Notes: generated from the letters alone by a model not told the origin. Shown: positions 7,817 to 16,284, counted from the first letter of the stretch. The stretch: DNA of 30,411 bases from Opitutia bacterium UBA953 (GCA_002293125.1 DBCR01000025.1:5569-35979), one strand, 5' to 3'. Numbers and translations: made by a program.

Positions 7817-8925
7817 CGGAGTTTCAGCGAAAGCAGGCCGAGGAGGCCGCACAGCAGGGAGAGGATCCAGAAGCGCGCGACGACCTTGGTCGCAGGCCAG
7901 CCCTTCTTCTGAAAATGGTGATGGATGGGCGTCATCAAGAACAGGCGCTGGCCGCCCGTCCGCTTGAAGTAGGCCACCTGCAGGATGACGGACACCGCCT
8001 CGACGACGAACACGCCGCCAGCAATCGCGAGGAGGAAGGGCTGGTGCATCAGGCACGCCACGGCACCGAGGCCGCCGCCGAGCCCGAGCGCACCGACGTC
8101 GCCCATGTAGATCTCGGCCGGGGCCGCGTTGTGCCAGAGGAAGACGAGGCTGCCGCCGACAAGGGCGGAGCAGAAGACCGCGAGTTCGCCCGCTCCCGGC
8201 ACGTAACTGATGCGCAGATAAGTCGCGAACTCATGGTGGCCGGCGAGGTAGGCGACCGCTCCGAAGATCATCGTGGTGATGATGACGCAGCCGATGGCCA
8301 GGCCGTCGATGCCGTCAGTCAAGTTGACCGCATTCGAACTGCCGACGCAGACGAGCACGAAGAACGCCGCGGCGACGCCGAGGCAGACGAGGAAGGGCCA
8401 GCCGAGGGAATTTGCCGACCAAAGCGGGCCATTGAGGATCGGTAGCCAGATCTCACAGAGGCTTTCACGATAGGCCGGGTCGAGGAGCACGATGCCGAAG
8501 GCGCTGAGCGCGACGAGCCCCTGCCCCGCCAACTTCATGCGCGCGGAGATGCCATCGGAAGTGCCATGCCGGACCTTCAGCCAATCGTCGTAGAGACCCA
8601 CGAGGCCCATGCCGATGAGGCACCAGAGCGAGGCGAGCACAAGGACGTTGAGGCGCGCCCAAAGGAGCACCGAAGGGATCATCGCGACGGCGATGATCAG
8701 GCCGCCCATGGTCGGCACCTTGCCGCCTTCCTTGGCGAGTTCACCCATCAGCTTGGCCGAACGCTCGGGCTGGCGCAGGCGCGCGAGCAAGGTGATGAGG
8801 CGACCGGAGAATAGCATACCGAGCAGCAACGCCGTCATCCCCGCCAGGATTGACCGGACGGAAATGTACTCGAAGAGACGGAAAGGCCCCCAAGTGTCGA
8901 CGAGTTCGCTGAGACGGTAAAGCAT
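7813..8925 (-). CDS. mraY: Phospho-MurNAc-pentapeptide transferase (lipid I synthase)
   Basis: Polytopic membrane enzyme that transfers phospho-MurNAc-pentapeptide from UDP to undecaprenyl phosphate, giving lipid I. It is 370 residues with about ten membrane segments. Family motifs are GGKVPTMGGL (about 68-76), the catalytic Asp pair in GLYDDWLKVRHG (113-114), NAVNLTDGIDGLAIG and MGDVGALGLGGGLGAVA, then a His-rich loop TPIHHHFQKKGW near the C-terminus. It begins 1 base after the murF stop and overlaps murD by 4 bases. Confidence 0.97.
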   Translation of the reverse strand: MLYRLSELVDTWGPFRLFEYISVRSILAGMTALLLGMLFSGRLITLLARLRQPERSAKLMGELAKEGGKVPTMGGLIIAVAMIPSVLLWARLNVLVLASLWCLIGMGLVGLYDDWLKVRHGTSDGISARMKLAGQGLVALSAFGIVLLDPAYRESLCEIWLPILNGPLWSANSLGWPFLVCLGVAAAFFVLVCVGSSNAVNLTDGIDGLAIGCVIITTMIFGAVAYLAGHHEFATYLRISYVPGAGELAVFCSALVGGSLVFLWHNAAPAEIYMGDVGALGLGGGLGAVACLMHQPFLLAIAGGVFVVEAVSVILQVAYFKRTGGQRLFLMTPIHHHFQKKGWPATKVVARFWILSLLCGLLGLLSLKLR

Positions 8926-8926
8926 C

Positions 8927-10303
8927 CTAGTGGAAAGAGAGCGCGGAGCGCAGGGAATCGGGCAGGCAACGCTCGAGGGCGAAGGAGCGGCTACCTTTTA
9001 GGAAGACGAAGCCCCGGTGCGCAGCGACGCGGGCGGCGACGTCCTCGACGGAAGCCGCGACAGAAAGCTCCACCCCGGGGAGCGCAACTCCCTGCAGCAA
9101 CGCCGCCGACTCGCCGCCGAAGACGACCACATGGTCGCCGGAGCGGAGAGGCAGCTGCGCGCCGCAGTCGCGGTGGAGTTGCGCCGAGGTGGGACCGAGC
9201 TCGGCCATGCCGCCGAGCAGGAAAAGACGAGGTGCCGCGGAAACGCGGCTGACGCGGTCGAAGGCGCGGGCCGCATCAAGGAGCGACGCAGGACTGGAAT
9301 TGTAACAATCGACGTAGAAGGTGCGTTCGCCTTCGATGTGCACGCTACCGCGACCGGCGGGCGGCATCCATTGCGCCGTGACATCGGCGAGTTCGACCGA
9401 CGGGCGACCGAGCGCGAGGGCGGCGACGAGCGCCAGCGCCGCATTGCGGGCGAGCCCGTCGGAAATCGGAGCGAGCGGGAAGACGTCTTCGTCGAGCACA
9501 AGCGAGCGCTGGCCGCGGGCGTCGGTGAGGAACGAGGCCCGCACGAGACGAGCCGGTGCGACGGCTGGGGCGGCTTCACCCTCGAACTGCACCGCGACAC
9601 AACGAGACGCCTGAGCCGCGAATTCCGGCCAATCGAGTAACGCCGCCGGGATGATCGCCCGGCCGCCAGGGGCGAGCTCAGCGACGAGCGTAGCCTTCTC
9701 CCGGGCGATGCCGGCGAGCGAGCCCACGCCTTCAAGATGCACCGCCGCGACGTGGGTGACGATGGCGAGGTCGGGGCGGATGACGGCGGCGGAGACACCG
9801 AGTTCGCCGGGCACACTCATGCCCGCCTCGATGACGGCAAAACGATGAAGTCCCGGTTCGACGCGAAGGAGCATCAGCGGGACACCGATGAGGTTATTAA
9901 GATTGGCTTCCGTGACGAAAGCCTCGTTACCGAGGAGCGCGGCGAGCATCTCCTTGGTCGAAGTCTTACCCACGCTCCCCGTCACGCCGATGACGCGTCC
10001 CGGGAATTCGGCGCGCCAACGAGCGGCGAGGCGACGGAGGGCGACGAGCGGATCATCGACGACGAGTTGCGGCAGGTCGTCGGCGACCGGACGTTGGACC
10101 AAGGCACAGGCGGCGCCCTGCGAGCGGGCGGCGCCCAGAAAATCATGACCATCGCGGCGTTCGGTGCGCACGGCCACGAAGACGTCGCCCGCACGGAGGG
10201 CTCGGGTGTCCGTCCCGAAACCCGTGACGACGGCGCGGGGAGTGGCGGTCCAACGGCCTCCAGCCCAGGCGGCAAGATCGGCTGAAGAGAAAGTCGGCAT
10301 CAC
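8927..10303 (-). CDS. murF: UDP-MurNAc-tripeptide--D-Ala-D-Ala ligase
   Basis: Final cytoplasmic Mur ligase, which adds the D-Ala-D-Ala made by Ddl. It is 458 residues. The ATP site GSVGKTS is at 109-115, preceded by PGRVIGVT and followed by the MurF-typical TEANLNNLIGVPLMLL and the VIEAGMS segment. The C-terminal domain has VDCYNSSPASLLDAARAF and LFLLGGMAELG. A GTG at 10303 is taken as the start. It gives a GTGA overlap with the murE stop and a GGAGG ribosome site about 11 bases upstream. The ATG immediately after it (10300) is an equally possible start that would shorten the protein by one residue. Confidence 0.95.
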   Translation of the reverse strand: MMPTFSSADLAAWAGGRWTATPRAVVTGFGTDTRALRAGDVFVAVRTERRDGHDFLGAARSQGAACALVQRPVADDLPQLVVDDPLVALRRLAARWRAEFPGRVIGVTGSVGKTSTKEMLAALLGNEAFVTEANLNNLIGVPLMLLRVEPGLHRFAVIEAGMSVPGELGVSAAVIRPDLAIVTHVAAVHLEGVGSLAGIAREKATLVAELAPGGRAIIPAALLDWPEFAAQASRCVAVQFEGEAAPAVAPARLVRASFLTDARGQRSLVLDEDVFPLAPISDGLARNAALALVAALALGRPSVELADVTAQWMPPAGRGSVHIEGERTFYVDCYNSSPASLLDAARAFDRVSRVSAAPRLFLLGGMAELGPTSAQLHRDCGAQLPLRSGDHVVVFGGESAALLQGVALPGVELSVAASVEDVAARVAAHRGFVFLKGSRSFALERCLPDSLRSALSFH

Positions 10304-11820
10304 GGCTGCGCGCCCCTCCGAAGCTCAAGGATTTCGCGGACGATCTGACGGTCGTCGAAAGGCACCACCGTGTCGGCGAATTCCTGGGTCGTCTCATGAC
10401 CCTTACCGGCGATGACGACGCAGTCGCCGGATTTCGCGGCGGCGAGGGCGCGGCCGATGGCGTCGCGCCGGTCGGTCACGAATTCCACCGTCGGGAGCGG
10501 GCCGAGGCCTTCGCGCATGTCGGCGAAGATTCGGTCGAGGCTTTCCTTGCGCGGATTATCGGCGGTGGCCCAGGCGAGGTGGGCGAGATCAGCGACGGCC
10601 TTGGTCATCGCGGGACGCTTGCCGCGGTCGCGATCGCCGCCGCAACCATACACGCAGAGGACGCGGCCCGGGGTGATGTCGCGGAGCATGCGCAAGGCAT
10701 TGCGCAGGGCGTCATCGGTGTGGGCGTAATCGATGAAAATCGGGAAGGCCTGACCAGCCTCGACGCGCTCCATGCGGCCCGGAACCCCCGGGAAGGAGGC
10801 GAGCGAAGGCGCGAGAGCCAGGGGATCACGCCCAAGAGCGGCAGCCATCGCGAGGGCGCAGAGGACGTTCGAAACGTTGTAATCGCCGGGGAGCGTCGAC
10901 TTGAAGACTGCGGCGCGGCCTTCGAAGCGGACCGAGAAGACGGCGCCGCCGGTATCGAGGGCGAGGTCGGTCGCGCGGACATCGGCGTCCGCGGCGATAC
11001 CGAAGGTAATCACCGTACCGCGACGGCGACAGGCTTCGGCGAGCACGCGTCCGGCCGGGTCGTCGATGTTGATGACGCAGACGTCGGGAACGGTGCCGAT
11101 ACGGCCGTCGAAGAGCCCCGTCTTCGCGTCGAGGTATGAGGCTAGGTCGCCGTGATAGTCGACGTGATCGCGGGTCAGGTTGGTGAAAGCGGCGACGCGG
11201 AAGTGGAAGCCATGCACGCGGTCCTGATGGAGCGCATGGGAGCTCACCTCGAGGCAGGCGCCCGCGCAGCCCGCGTCGACCATCTGGCGGAAGAAGCCGG
11301 AGAGGTCAGCCGATTCCGGCGTCGTCTTATAAGAGGGGATCGAACGGCGCCCGAGGTGGTAACGAACCGTACCCACGAGGCCCCACTGGGAACCATCGGA
11401 CTGCAACAAGTGACGGAGGAGCGTCGAAATCGTTGTCTTGCCGTTGGTACCCGTCACGCCGACGAGCTGCAGGGCGGCTTCCGGATGGCCGAAGAAACGG
11501 CGGGCGACTTCGGCAAGGGCTCGACGCGGATCAACGACTTGGGCGGCGGCGACCGCAGGCAGGCCGGCGACGGGTTCGCCCGAGATGATGGCGGCGGCGC
11601 CATGGGCGATGGCATCGTCGAGGAACGCATGCCCATTGGCGCGCAGGCCGGGTAACGCGAAGAACAGCGAGCCGGGGATGATCCGGCGGCTATCGGTGAC
11701 GAGCGAGGAGATGCGGACGGAGCCGTCGCCAGCGCGGCCGAGGACGGGGAGGCCTTGCAGCAGCGAGTTGAAAGTGGGGCGCTCCATGGCGGCGGGCATC
11801 ATCGCGGGAGGAGGGGTCAT
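10300..11820 (-). CDS. murE: UDP-MurNAc-L-Ala-D-Glu--meso-diaminopimelate ligase
   Basis: Mur ligase that adds the third stem-peptide residue. It is 506 residues with the ATP site GTNGKTT at 124-130, TTPESADLSGFF, the conserved NLTRDHVDYHG, and AKTGLF carrying the Lys (about 233) that is carbamylated in the family. The C-terminal specificity motif is DNPRKE at 421-426. DNPR is the meso-diaminopimelate form of this motif in the MurE family, so the wall is probably of the mDAP type. The ATG at 11820 makes a 4-base overlap with the ftsI TGA. Later in-frame ATGs (11802, 11799 and 11787) are alternatives because the first residues are low in complexity. Confidence 0.95.
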   Translation of the reverse strand: MTPPPAMMPAAMERPTFNSLLQGLPVLGRAGDGSVRISSLVTDSRRIIPGSLFFALPGLRANGHAFLDDAIAHGAAAIISGEPVAGLPAVAAAQVVDPRRALAEVARRFFGHPEAALQLVGVTGTNGKTTISTLLRHLLQSDGSQWGLVGTVRYHLGRRSIPSYKTTPESADLSGFFRQMVDAGCAGACLEVSSHALHQDRVHGFHFRVAAFTNLTRDHVDYHGDLASYLDAKTGLFDGRIGTVPDVCVINIDDPAGRVLAEACRRRGTVITFGIAADADVRATDLALDTGGAVFSVRFEGRAAVFKSTLPGDYNVSNVLCALAMAAALGRDPLALAPSLASFPGVPGRMERVEAGQAFPIFIDYAHTDDALRNALRMLRDITPGRVLCVYGCGGDRDRGKRPAMTKAVADLAHLAWATADNPRKESLDRIFADMREGLGPLPTVEFVTDRRDAIGRALAAAKSGDCVVIAGKGHETTQEFADTVVPFDDRQIVREILELRRGAQP

Positions 11821-13613
11821 CGGCCGAGGTCGGCGACGTGGGCACGCGGCACGGTGGAGACCGGAGCGATGTCGAGCCAACGGATGCATTTCTCCGCGAC
11901 GTCGCGGAAGATGGGAGCGGCGACCTTGCCGCCGTAGCCGACGCCCTCCCCTTGCGGCTCGTCGATGATCACCGTGATCGCGAGCTTCGGGTCGTTGACG
12001 GGGAAGAAGCCCGCGAAGGAGGCGACGTGGTGCGCGGAAGAGTAGCGGCCGTTGACGATCTTCTGCGTCGTGCCGGTCTTACCCGCGACCTCGTAACCCG
12101 GGATATCGGCAATCGGCGCCGTGCCGCCCTTGCCGCAGACCGCGCGCAAGAGCGTGGCCATCTGCGCGGCGGTCGCGGCGGAGACGGCGCGGCCGCGCGA
12201 GCGCGGTCCGTAGTTGAGGACGGTCGCCTTCGTCTTCGGATCCTCGACGCGGAGGACGAGCTGCGGCTGCATCAGCAGGCCCTCGGCCGCGACGACCGAC
12301 ATCGCAAAGTGCATCTGCATCGCCGTGACGCTGACCGAGTGGCCCATCGGCACGCGCGAGATCGTCAGCCCGTCCCAATCCTTCGGCGTGATGAGCAGGC
12401 CCGGGATTTCGGCACCGGTGATCAGGCCCGTCCGGGCACCGAAGCCGAAGGACTTAATGAGCGCGAAGAACTTATCTTCGCCGAGGCGTTCCGCGTACTG
12501 CATCCCGACCTGGACCGTGCCGCGGTTGGAGGATTCGCGGACGATCTGCCGGATATCGGCGGCGCCCATGGCGTGGGAGTCGGCCGGCATGGAGACCATG
12601 CGGCCGCGGTAGGGGACCGTGGTGGCACCGCAGTCGAAGACCGAGTTCGGCGTGATGAGGCGTTCCTCGAGCGCACCGGAGACCGAGACGATCTTGAAGA
12701 CGGAGCCGGGCTCGTAGACGTCGGACACGGCGCGGTTACGCTGACTATCCATCGGCGCGGCCTTCGGGTCGAAGAAACGGTTGAGATCGTAGGTCGGCCA
12801 GTTGGCGAGGCCGAGGATACGGCCCGTGCGCGGCTCGCTCACGATGATGATGCCGCCTTTCGGATTATAGCGGGCCGCGGCGGCGGCAAGGGCGTCCTCG
12901 CAGGTCTTCTGGATGAGGCTGTTGATCGTCAGCACGATCGTGCTGCCGTCGACCGGTGCGACCTCGCGGAGGCGATTACTCGTGATCTCGCGACGGCGGC
13001 CGTCGCGTTCAGATTCGATCCAACCCTTCTGACCGAGGAGCAGCGGATTCATCACACTCTCAATCCCGGAAGCGGGCATGGCCTCCTTGTTCACGTAGCC
13101 GAGCACGTGCGCGGCGAGCTGACCCTTCGGGTAGTTGCGGCGATACTTCAGTTCCGCGCGGAGCGCCTTGATGCCGAGCGCCTTGATGCGCTTCATCGTG
13201 GCCTCGTTGACCTCATGCGCGAGGACGGCCCAGCGGATCGTCCTTTGCTCGCCGGCCTCATTAAGGCGCGTCGTGGTCTCGAAGGCCTCGCGGACCTGGG
13301 AAAAAGGCAGACCAAGGATGGTCGCAACCTCCAGCACGCGCTCCTGCTCGCCCTTGACGAGCGAGTCCGGATCCACGCCGATGTCCCAGACGTCCTCGGA
13401 CACCGCCAGAAGGTTATCCTGTGAGTCGCGGATCTCTCCGCGACGACACGGGATCTCCTGGAGCACTCGGCGGGCCTGCAGCGCTTCCGCGCGCAGACGA
13501 GGGGCGTCGACCCAATGCAACCAGACCAGCCGCGAGATCACGGCCAGGAAGCAGAGGGAAACGGCCCAAGCCAGGAAACGGTAGCGCGTTCGCCTGGCGT
13601 GGGGGAGGCTCAT
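11817..13613 (-). CDS. ftsI: Septal transpeptidase FtsI (class B PBP, PBP3-like)
   Basis: Membrane-anchored D,D-transpeptidase that cross-links new septal peptidoglycan. It is 598 residues with a basic tail and one membrane segment (about 12-35), an N-terminal pedestal domain containing CRRGEIRDSQDNLLAVS, then the transpeptidase domain. The catalytic motifs are all present: SVFK at 304-307 (nucleophile Ser304), SSN at 361-363 and KTGT at 512-515. There are no PASTA domains. The ATG at 13613 overlaps the ftsL TGA by 4 bases. The frame is open for 40 more codons upstream, but that stretch lies inside ftsL. Partner enzyme FtsW is encoded further along the cluster. Confidence 0.95.
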   Translation of the reverse strand: MSLPHARRTRYRFLAWAVSLCFLAVISRLVWLHWVDAPRLRAEALQARRVLQEIPCRRGEIRDSQDNLLAVSEDVWDIGVDPDSLVKGEQERVLEVATILGLPFSQVREAFETTTRLNEAGEQRTIRWAVLAHEVNEATMKRIKALGIKALRAELKYRRNYPKGQLAAHVLGYVNKEAMPASGIESVMNPLLLGQKGWIESERDGRRREITSNRLREVAPVDGSTIVLTINSLIQKTCEDALAAAAARYNPKGGIIIVSEPRTGRILGLANWPTYDLNRFFDPKAAPMDSQRNRAVSDVYEPGSVFKIVSVSGALEERLITPNSVFDCGATTVPYRGRMVSMPADSHAMGAADIRQIVRESSNRGTVQVGMQYAERLGEDKFFALIKSFGFGARTGLITGAEIPGLLITPKDWDGLTISRVPMGHSVSVTAMQMHFAMSVVAAEGLLMQPQLVLRVEDPKTKATVLNYGPRSRGRAVSAATAAQMATLLRAVCGKGGTAPIADIPGYEVAGKTGTTQKIVNGRYSSAHHVASFAGFFPVNDPKLAITVIIDEPQGEGVGYGGKVAAPIFRDVAEKCIRWLDIAPVSTVPRAHVADLGR

Positions 13614-13990
13614 CGAGAGCGCGGTCCTCCCTGCCCACCCCAAGAGAGGGAGGCGATTTCGCGGGCCGTCATCCGGGGGCTCGCGGAAAGCATGGGCGGC
13701 GGGGATGCGACCGCCGGGAAATAACGTACCCACACCACTTGTTCGGGGACCGGAGGCTTCAGCGCATCACCGATGCGCTGCTGGAGCTCGAGGGTATTGA
13801 GGAGCTCATCGCGTGTGCGGCGGAGTCTCTCGAGCTCCTTCTTAGAAAGGGAGATGTCGCGTTCCATGCGCTGGATGCGGCTACCGATGGTGTCAGCCTC
13901 GACGCGCAAGCGCATGATGTTGATCGTCCCAAGGGCGAAGGCACCGACGGCGGCGAAAACAAAAACCCAGGTGAAGATACGCGGGCTCAT
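13610..13990 (-). CDS. ftsL: FtsL-like divisome protein
   Basis: Small bitopic membrane protein of 126 residues in the ftsL slot between rsmH and ftsI. It has one membrane segment (about 7-25), then a leucine/charged coiled-coil of about 40 residues (DTIGSRIQRMERDISLSKKE and onward), then a Pro-rich tail (KPPVPEQVVWVRYF). FtsL family members are recognised by architecture and position more than by sequence. It would form the FtsQLB-type complex that activates FtsWI. It overlaps both neighbours by 4 bases. The name rests mainly on context. Confidence 0.8.
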   Translation of the reverse strand: MSPRIFTWVFVFAAVGAFALGTINIMRLRVEADTIGSRIQRMERDISLSKKELERLRRTRDELLNTLELQQRIGDALKPPVPEQVVWVRYFPAVASPPPMLSASPRMTAREIASLSWGGQGGPRSR

Positions 13991-14904
13991 ACGGCGAGGC
14001 GGCGCACGGCGCGGAGGCGAGCCGAGCGGCTGCGGGGGTTGCGAACCTGTTCGGCGTCCGAGGGCTGGACCGCCTTGCGGGTGAGGAGGTCGGCCTGCTT
14101 CACGCGGTCATCCTGATTACGCGCGTCGTCGCGGTCGACGGGGCGGCCGGCGACCTCGTTCATGTAGCGCTTGACCATCCGGTCCTCAAGGGAGTGGAAG
14201 GAGATGACGGCGAGCACGCCACCAGGGGTGAGCTTGCCGAAGGCGAGCGGAAGGGCGTCGGCCAGGGCGCCGAGCTCATCGTTGACCGCGATGCGGACGC
14301 CTTGGAAGGTGCGGGTGGCCGGGTGCGGGCCGCGCGGCCCCGGAGCGGGGGGCGCGGCTTCCGCGACCAGTTCGGCGAAGGTGGAGGTGCGGGCGAGGCG
14401 GCCGGTGCCGCGGGCGGCGATGATGGCATTGACCACGCGGAACCAGCGAGGCTCCTCGCCGTAGTCGCGGACCGCGCGTTCGATCTCGGCGCGGTCGCCG
14501 CGCTCGAGGAATTCAGCCGCGCTGCGGCCGACGCGCGTGTCCATCCGCATGTCGTTCGGCGCGTCGAAGCGGAAAGAGAAACCGCGTTCCGGGACATCCA
14601 ACTGGTACGAGGACACCCCAATGTCCATCAGAACACCGTCGAATCGCCCCGGAACGCGGTCAAGGTTACGAAAATTCTCAGGATGGAAACGCAGGTGGCC
14701 GGGATGGGCGGCGAGCAGCGCGCCGGAACGTTCCGCGGCGGCGGGATCGCGATCCATCGCGTCGATGGTGCAGAGCGGCGCGCGCGCGAGAATTGCCGCC
14801 GCGTGGCCGCCTCCGCCGAAGGTGCAGTCCAGGTAAGCACGGCCGTCCTGCGGAGCGAGGAGCGTCATGCACTCCTCAAGCAAGACTGGAACGTGGCTGG
14901 TCAT
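13987..14904 (-). CDS. rsmH: 16S rRNA (cytosine-1402-N4)-methyltransferase
   Basis: SAM-dependent methyltransferase of the decoding site of 16S rRNA, formerly MraW. It is 305 residues and begins with HVPVLLEECMTLL, followed by the SAM-binding DCTFGGGGHAAAIL, FDGVLMDIGVSSYQLD, RGFSFRFDAPNDMRMD, and the C-terminal GGVLAVISFHSLEDRMVKR. All are standard RsmH signatures. It is the second gene of the cluster, 52 bases after mraZ, and overlaps ftsL by 4 bases. Confidence 0.97.
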   Translation of the reverse strand: MTSHVPVLLEECMTLLAPQDGRAYLDCTFGGGGHAAAILARAPLCTIDAMDRDPAAAERSGALLAAHPGHLRFHPENFRNLDRVPGRFDGVLMDIGVSSYQLDVPERGFSFRFDAPNDMRMDTRVGRSAAEFLERGDRAEIERAVRDYGEEPRWFRVVNAIIAARGTGRLARTSTFAELVAEAAPPAPGPRGPHPATRTFQGVRIAVNDELGALADALPLAFGKLTPGGVLAVISFHSLEDRMVKRYMNEVAGRPVDRDDARNQDDRVKQADLLTRKAVQPSDAEQVRNPRSRSARLRAVRRLAV

Positions 14905-14956
14905 ACGGCGGGCTGTGAATAAAGTGTGAGCAGTGTAAGTAACTCTTGGATACGCC

Positions 14957-15409
14957 TCACAAGCCGAGCTCGCGCAGAGCGCGGAGGATGGTGAGCGCGG
15001 ACTCGGATTCGCGATCGGCCTTAGGCGGCGTCGGCGAAGAGAGGTGGAAGGTGGTGAAACCGCCGCGGAAGATCACCTCGTGCTCGAGCTTCGCTTCCTT
15101 GACGATGTGATCATTGAGCGTGATGCGGCCGGCCTTGTCACACGCGACCTGGATGCTGTTCGTCGCGAGGAGGCTGAGCGCATCCATCTTCACCGGATCG
15201 CTCACCGTGACCTGCTGAGCCGCGTCGCGAATGCGTTCAGCCATCGACGGCGGGAACACGACGATCGATCCCAACGCGGGGTGGAACATCGCGAGAAAAG
15301 TCGCTTCCGCATCGAAACGCCAGGCCGCCGGGATGGTGACACGGTTCTTCTCATCCAACTTTCCGTTGTGGATGCCGGTGAAGAGACCGTTGTTGGCGCC
15401 AATAGACAT
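14957..15409 (-). CDS. mraZ: Transcriptional regulator MraZ
   Basis: First gene of the dcw cluster. It is a 150-residue protein with two AbrB-like swapped-hairpin half-domains. The first is at about 13-31 (HNGKLDEKNRVTIPAAWR), and the second, about 115 onward, contains CDKAGRITLNDHIVKEA. MraZ forms ring-shaped oligomers that bind TGGGN repeats in front of its own operon, and such repeats are visible here (15426-15460). It probably represses or tunes its own cluster. No clear Shine-Dalgarno precedes the ATG, and the leader instead holds a small TGGGG/CCCCA hairpin (15416-15431). Confidence 0.95.
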   Translation of the reverse strand: MSIGANNGLFTGIHNGKLDEKNRVTIPAAWRFDAEATFLAMFHPALGSIVVFPPSMAERIRDAAQQVTVSDPVKMDALSLLATNSIQVACDKAGRITLNDHIVKEAKLEHEVIFRGGFTTFHLSSPTPPKADRESESALTILRALRELGL

Positions 15410-15425
15410 TGCATATGGGGAGTTG

Positions 15426-15460
15426 CCCCCAGTTCACCCACTTTTCCCCACACCCCTCCA
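15426..15460 (-). promoter_or_regulatory. Putative MraZ operator repeats
   Basis: On the minus strand, TGG-starting boxes begin at 15460 (TGGAG), 15450 (TGGGG), 15440 (TGGGT) and 15431 (TGGGG), spaced 10, 10 and 9 bases. MraZ is known to bind TGGGN direct repeats with a 10-base period upstream of mraZ. The last box ends about 17 bases before the mraZ ATG. The first box deviates from the consensus. If the TAAAAT at 15470-15475 is the -10 element, the boxes lie at the start of the transcript, which fits repression. Confidence 0.7.
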
Positions 15461-15671
15461 CCCGTCAAGATTTTAGCCCCAGATCTGCCCAAATTCTTGT
15501 TCACAGCGCGGCCAGGGACATTTAAATGACTGAATCCAGTCCTTATTTTTCCTAAGTAACTAAATTACAGCAACTTAAGTGTTTAAAAGTAAGAAACAAC
15601 GATGTCCGGCGCTCCCCTCCCCCCTCCAGGCCGCCCCCGGGGATCGGTCCGGTGCCAGGCGCGCCCGCCGA

Positions 15672-15694
15672 TTGTAATGGTTTTACCATTACAA
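15672..15694. promoter_or_regulatory. Perfect palindrome, possible operator
   Basis: TTGTAATGGT, TTT and ACCATTACAA form a perfect 10-bp inverted repeat with a 3-base centre. The inner TGGT-N3-ACCA resembles operators of FadR-type GntR regulators. That is only a pattern resemblance, and no such regulator is encoded in the window. It lies about 100 bases before the lipoprotein ATG and about 260 bases before mraZ. Neither strand has a T-run after it, which argues against a terminator. Confidence 0.5.
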
Positions 15695-15791
15695 AAAGAC
15701 GCCTTGGGCGGCGGCGGGGCGAGGGCGAAACTGTTTGCCAACGGACCCCGGCTGTGCTTTGACTCCAAGCACTCAACCACGACTCTTGCAC

Positions 15792-16208
15792 ATGAAAACC
15801 GCTATCGCCCTCCTCGCCGTCCTCGTCCTCTCCGGATGCTCCACCCAGCTCGGCGTGGACAACTCCCAGAACAACGAGGCCTCCTACTCCAACGTCACCG
15901 GCATCCTGACCACCCGCTACACCGCGGACACGACCGCCGTCTTCAACGCCGTGAAGCGCACCATCGACGCCATGCCCGGCACGCTTCGCACCGGCGAGAC
16001 CGACGAGATCGGCGCCAACAAGGAACTGCTCAGCGTCGTGGTCTACGCCCGCACCATCGGTGACCTTGAAATCAAGATCACCATCGAGAAGGCTGAAGAC
16101 GAAGTCACCAAGGCCGTCTTCACCCAGGTGAAGGTCAAGTACGGCTTCTTCGGCAACCTGCCGGAGAGCCAGAAGATCGTCTCCAAGATCACTTCTAACC
16201 TGCGCTAA
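15792..16208 (+). CDS. Small lipoprotein, DUF3568-like
   Basis: A 138-residue exported lipoprotein. The signal peptide MKTAIALLAVLVLSGC ends in a good lipobox (VLSGC). The mature part reads as a short domain in which a tyrosine-rich start (ASYSNVTGILTTRYTAD) leads into an alpha/beta domain with the pattern VFNAVKRTIDAM, LLSVVVYARTIGDLEIKITI, FTQVKVKYGFFG and SQKIVSKITSNL. This is like DUF3568 lipoproteins, whose function is unknown. The start is taken at the signal peptide because the frame is open further upstream without sensible sequence. No Shine-Dalgarno is visible. A strong terminator follows, so it is probably a single-gene transcript. The family call is from memory of the pattern and is moderately sure. 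Confidence 0.8.
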   Translation: MKTAIALLAVLVLSGCSTQLGVDNSQNNEASYSNVTGILTTRYTADTTAVFNAVKRTIDAMPGTLRTGETDEIGANKELLSVVVYARTIGDLEIKITIEKAEDEVTKAVFTQVKVKYGFFGNLPESQKIVSKITSNLR

Positions 16209-16233
16209 ACGCCGGGGCGGAACCGCCAAACGG

Positions 16234-16271
16234 ACGCCGCCCAGCCACCTGGCTAGGCGGCGTTCTTTTTT
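16234..16271 (+). terminator. Rho-independent terminator after the lipoprotein gene
   Basis: ACGCCGCC (16234-16241) pairs with GGCGGCGT (16256-16263). Inside it AGCC pairs with GGCT around an ACCT loop, with one C/A mismatch between the two stems. A T-rich tail follows to 16271. The aroC ATG comes only 13 bases later. Confidence 0.9.
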
Positions 16272-16284
16272 AACCACTTTCCCA

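Larger units (their letters stand above)
15410..15791. other. Divergent intergenic region between mraZ and the lipoprotein gene
   Basis: These 382 bases have no convincing gene. From left to right they hold a small dyad in the mraZ leader (15416-15431), the TGG repeats (15426-15460), a TTGACG hexamer (15463-15468, minus) and a TAAAAT hexamer (15470-15475, minus). Either hexamer could belong to the mraZ promoter. Next comes a block from about 15520 to 15600 that is strikingly AT-rich for this genome and includes ACTTAAGT, then a perfect palindrome (15672-15694). The promoter assignments are tentative. Confidence 0.6.

Noticed and set aside
11838..13424. Open frame of 528 codons on the plus strand opposite ftsI
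   Set aside because: The opposite strand carries all class B PBP motifs. The plus-strand product is Arg/Asp/Gly-rich with no recognisable domain.
13613..13733. Extended N-terminus for FtsI
   Set aside because: The extra 40 residues lie inside ftsL in another frame. The ATGA overlap and the basic tail before the membrane segment place the start at 13613.
15672..15694. Palindrome as a transcription terminator
   Set aside because: The stem is AT-rich and neither strand has a T-run following it, so an operator-like role is more likely.
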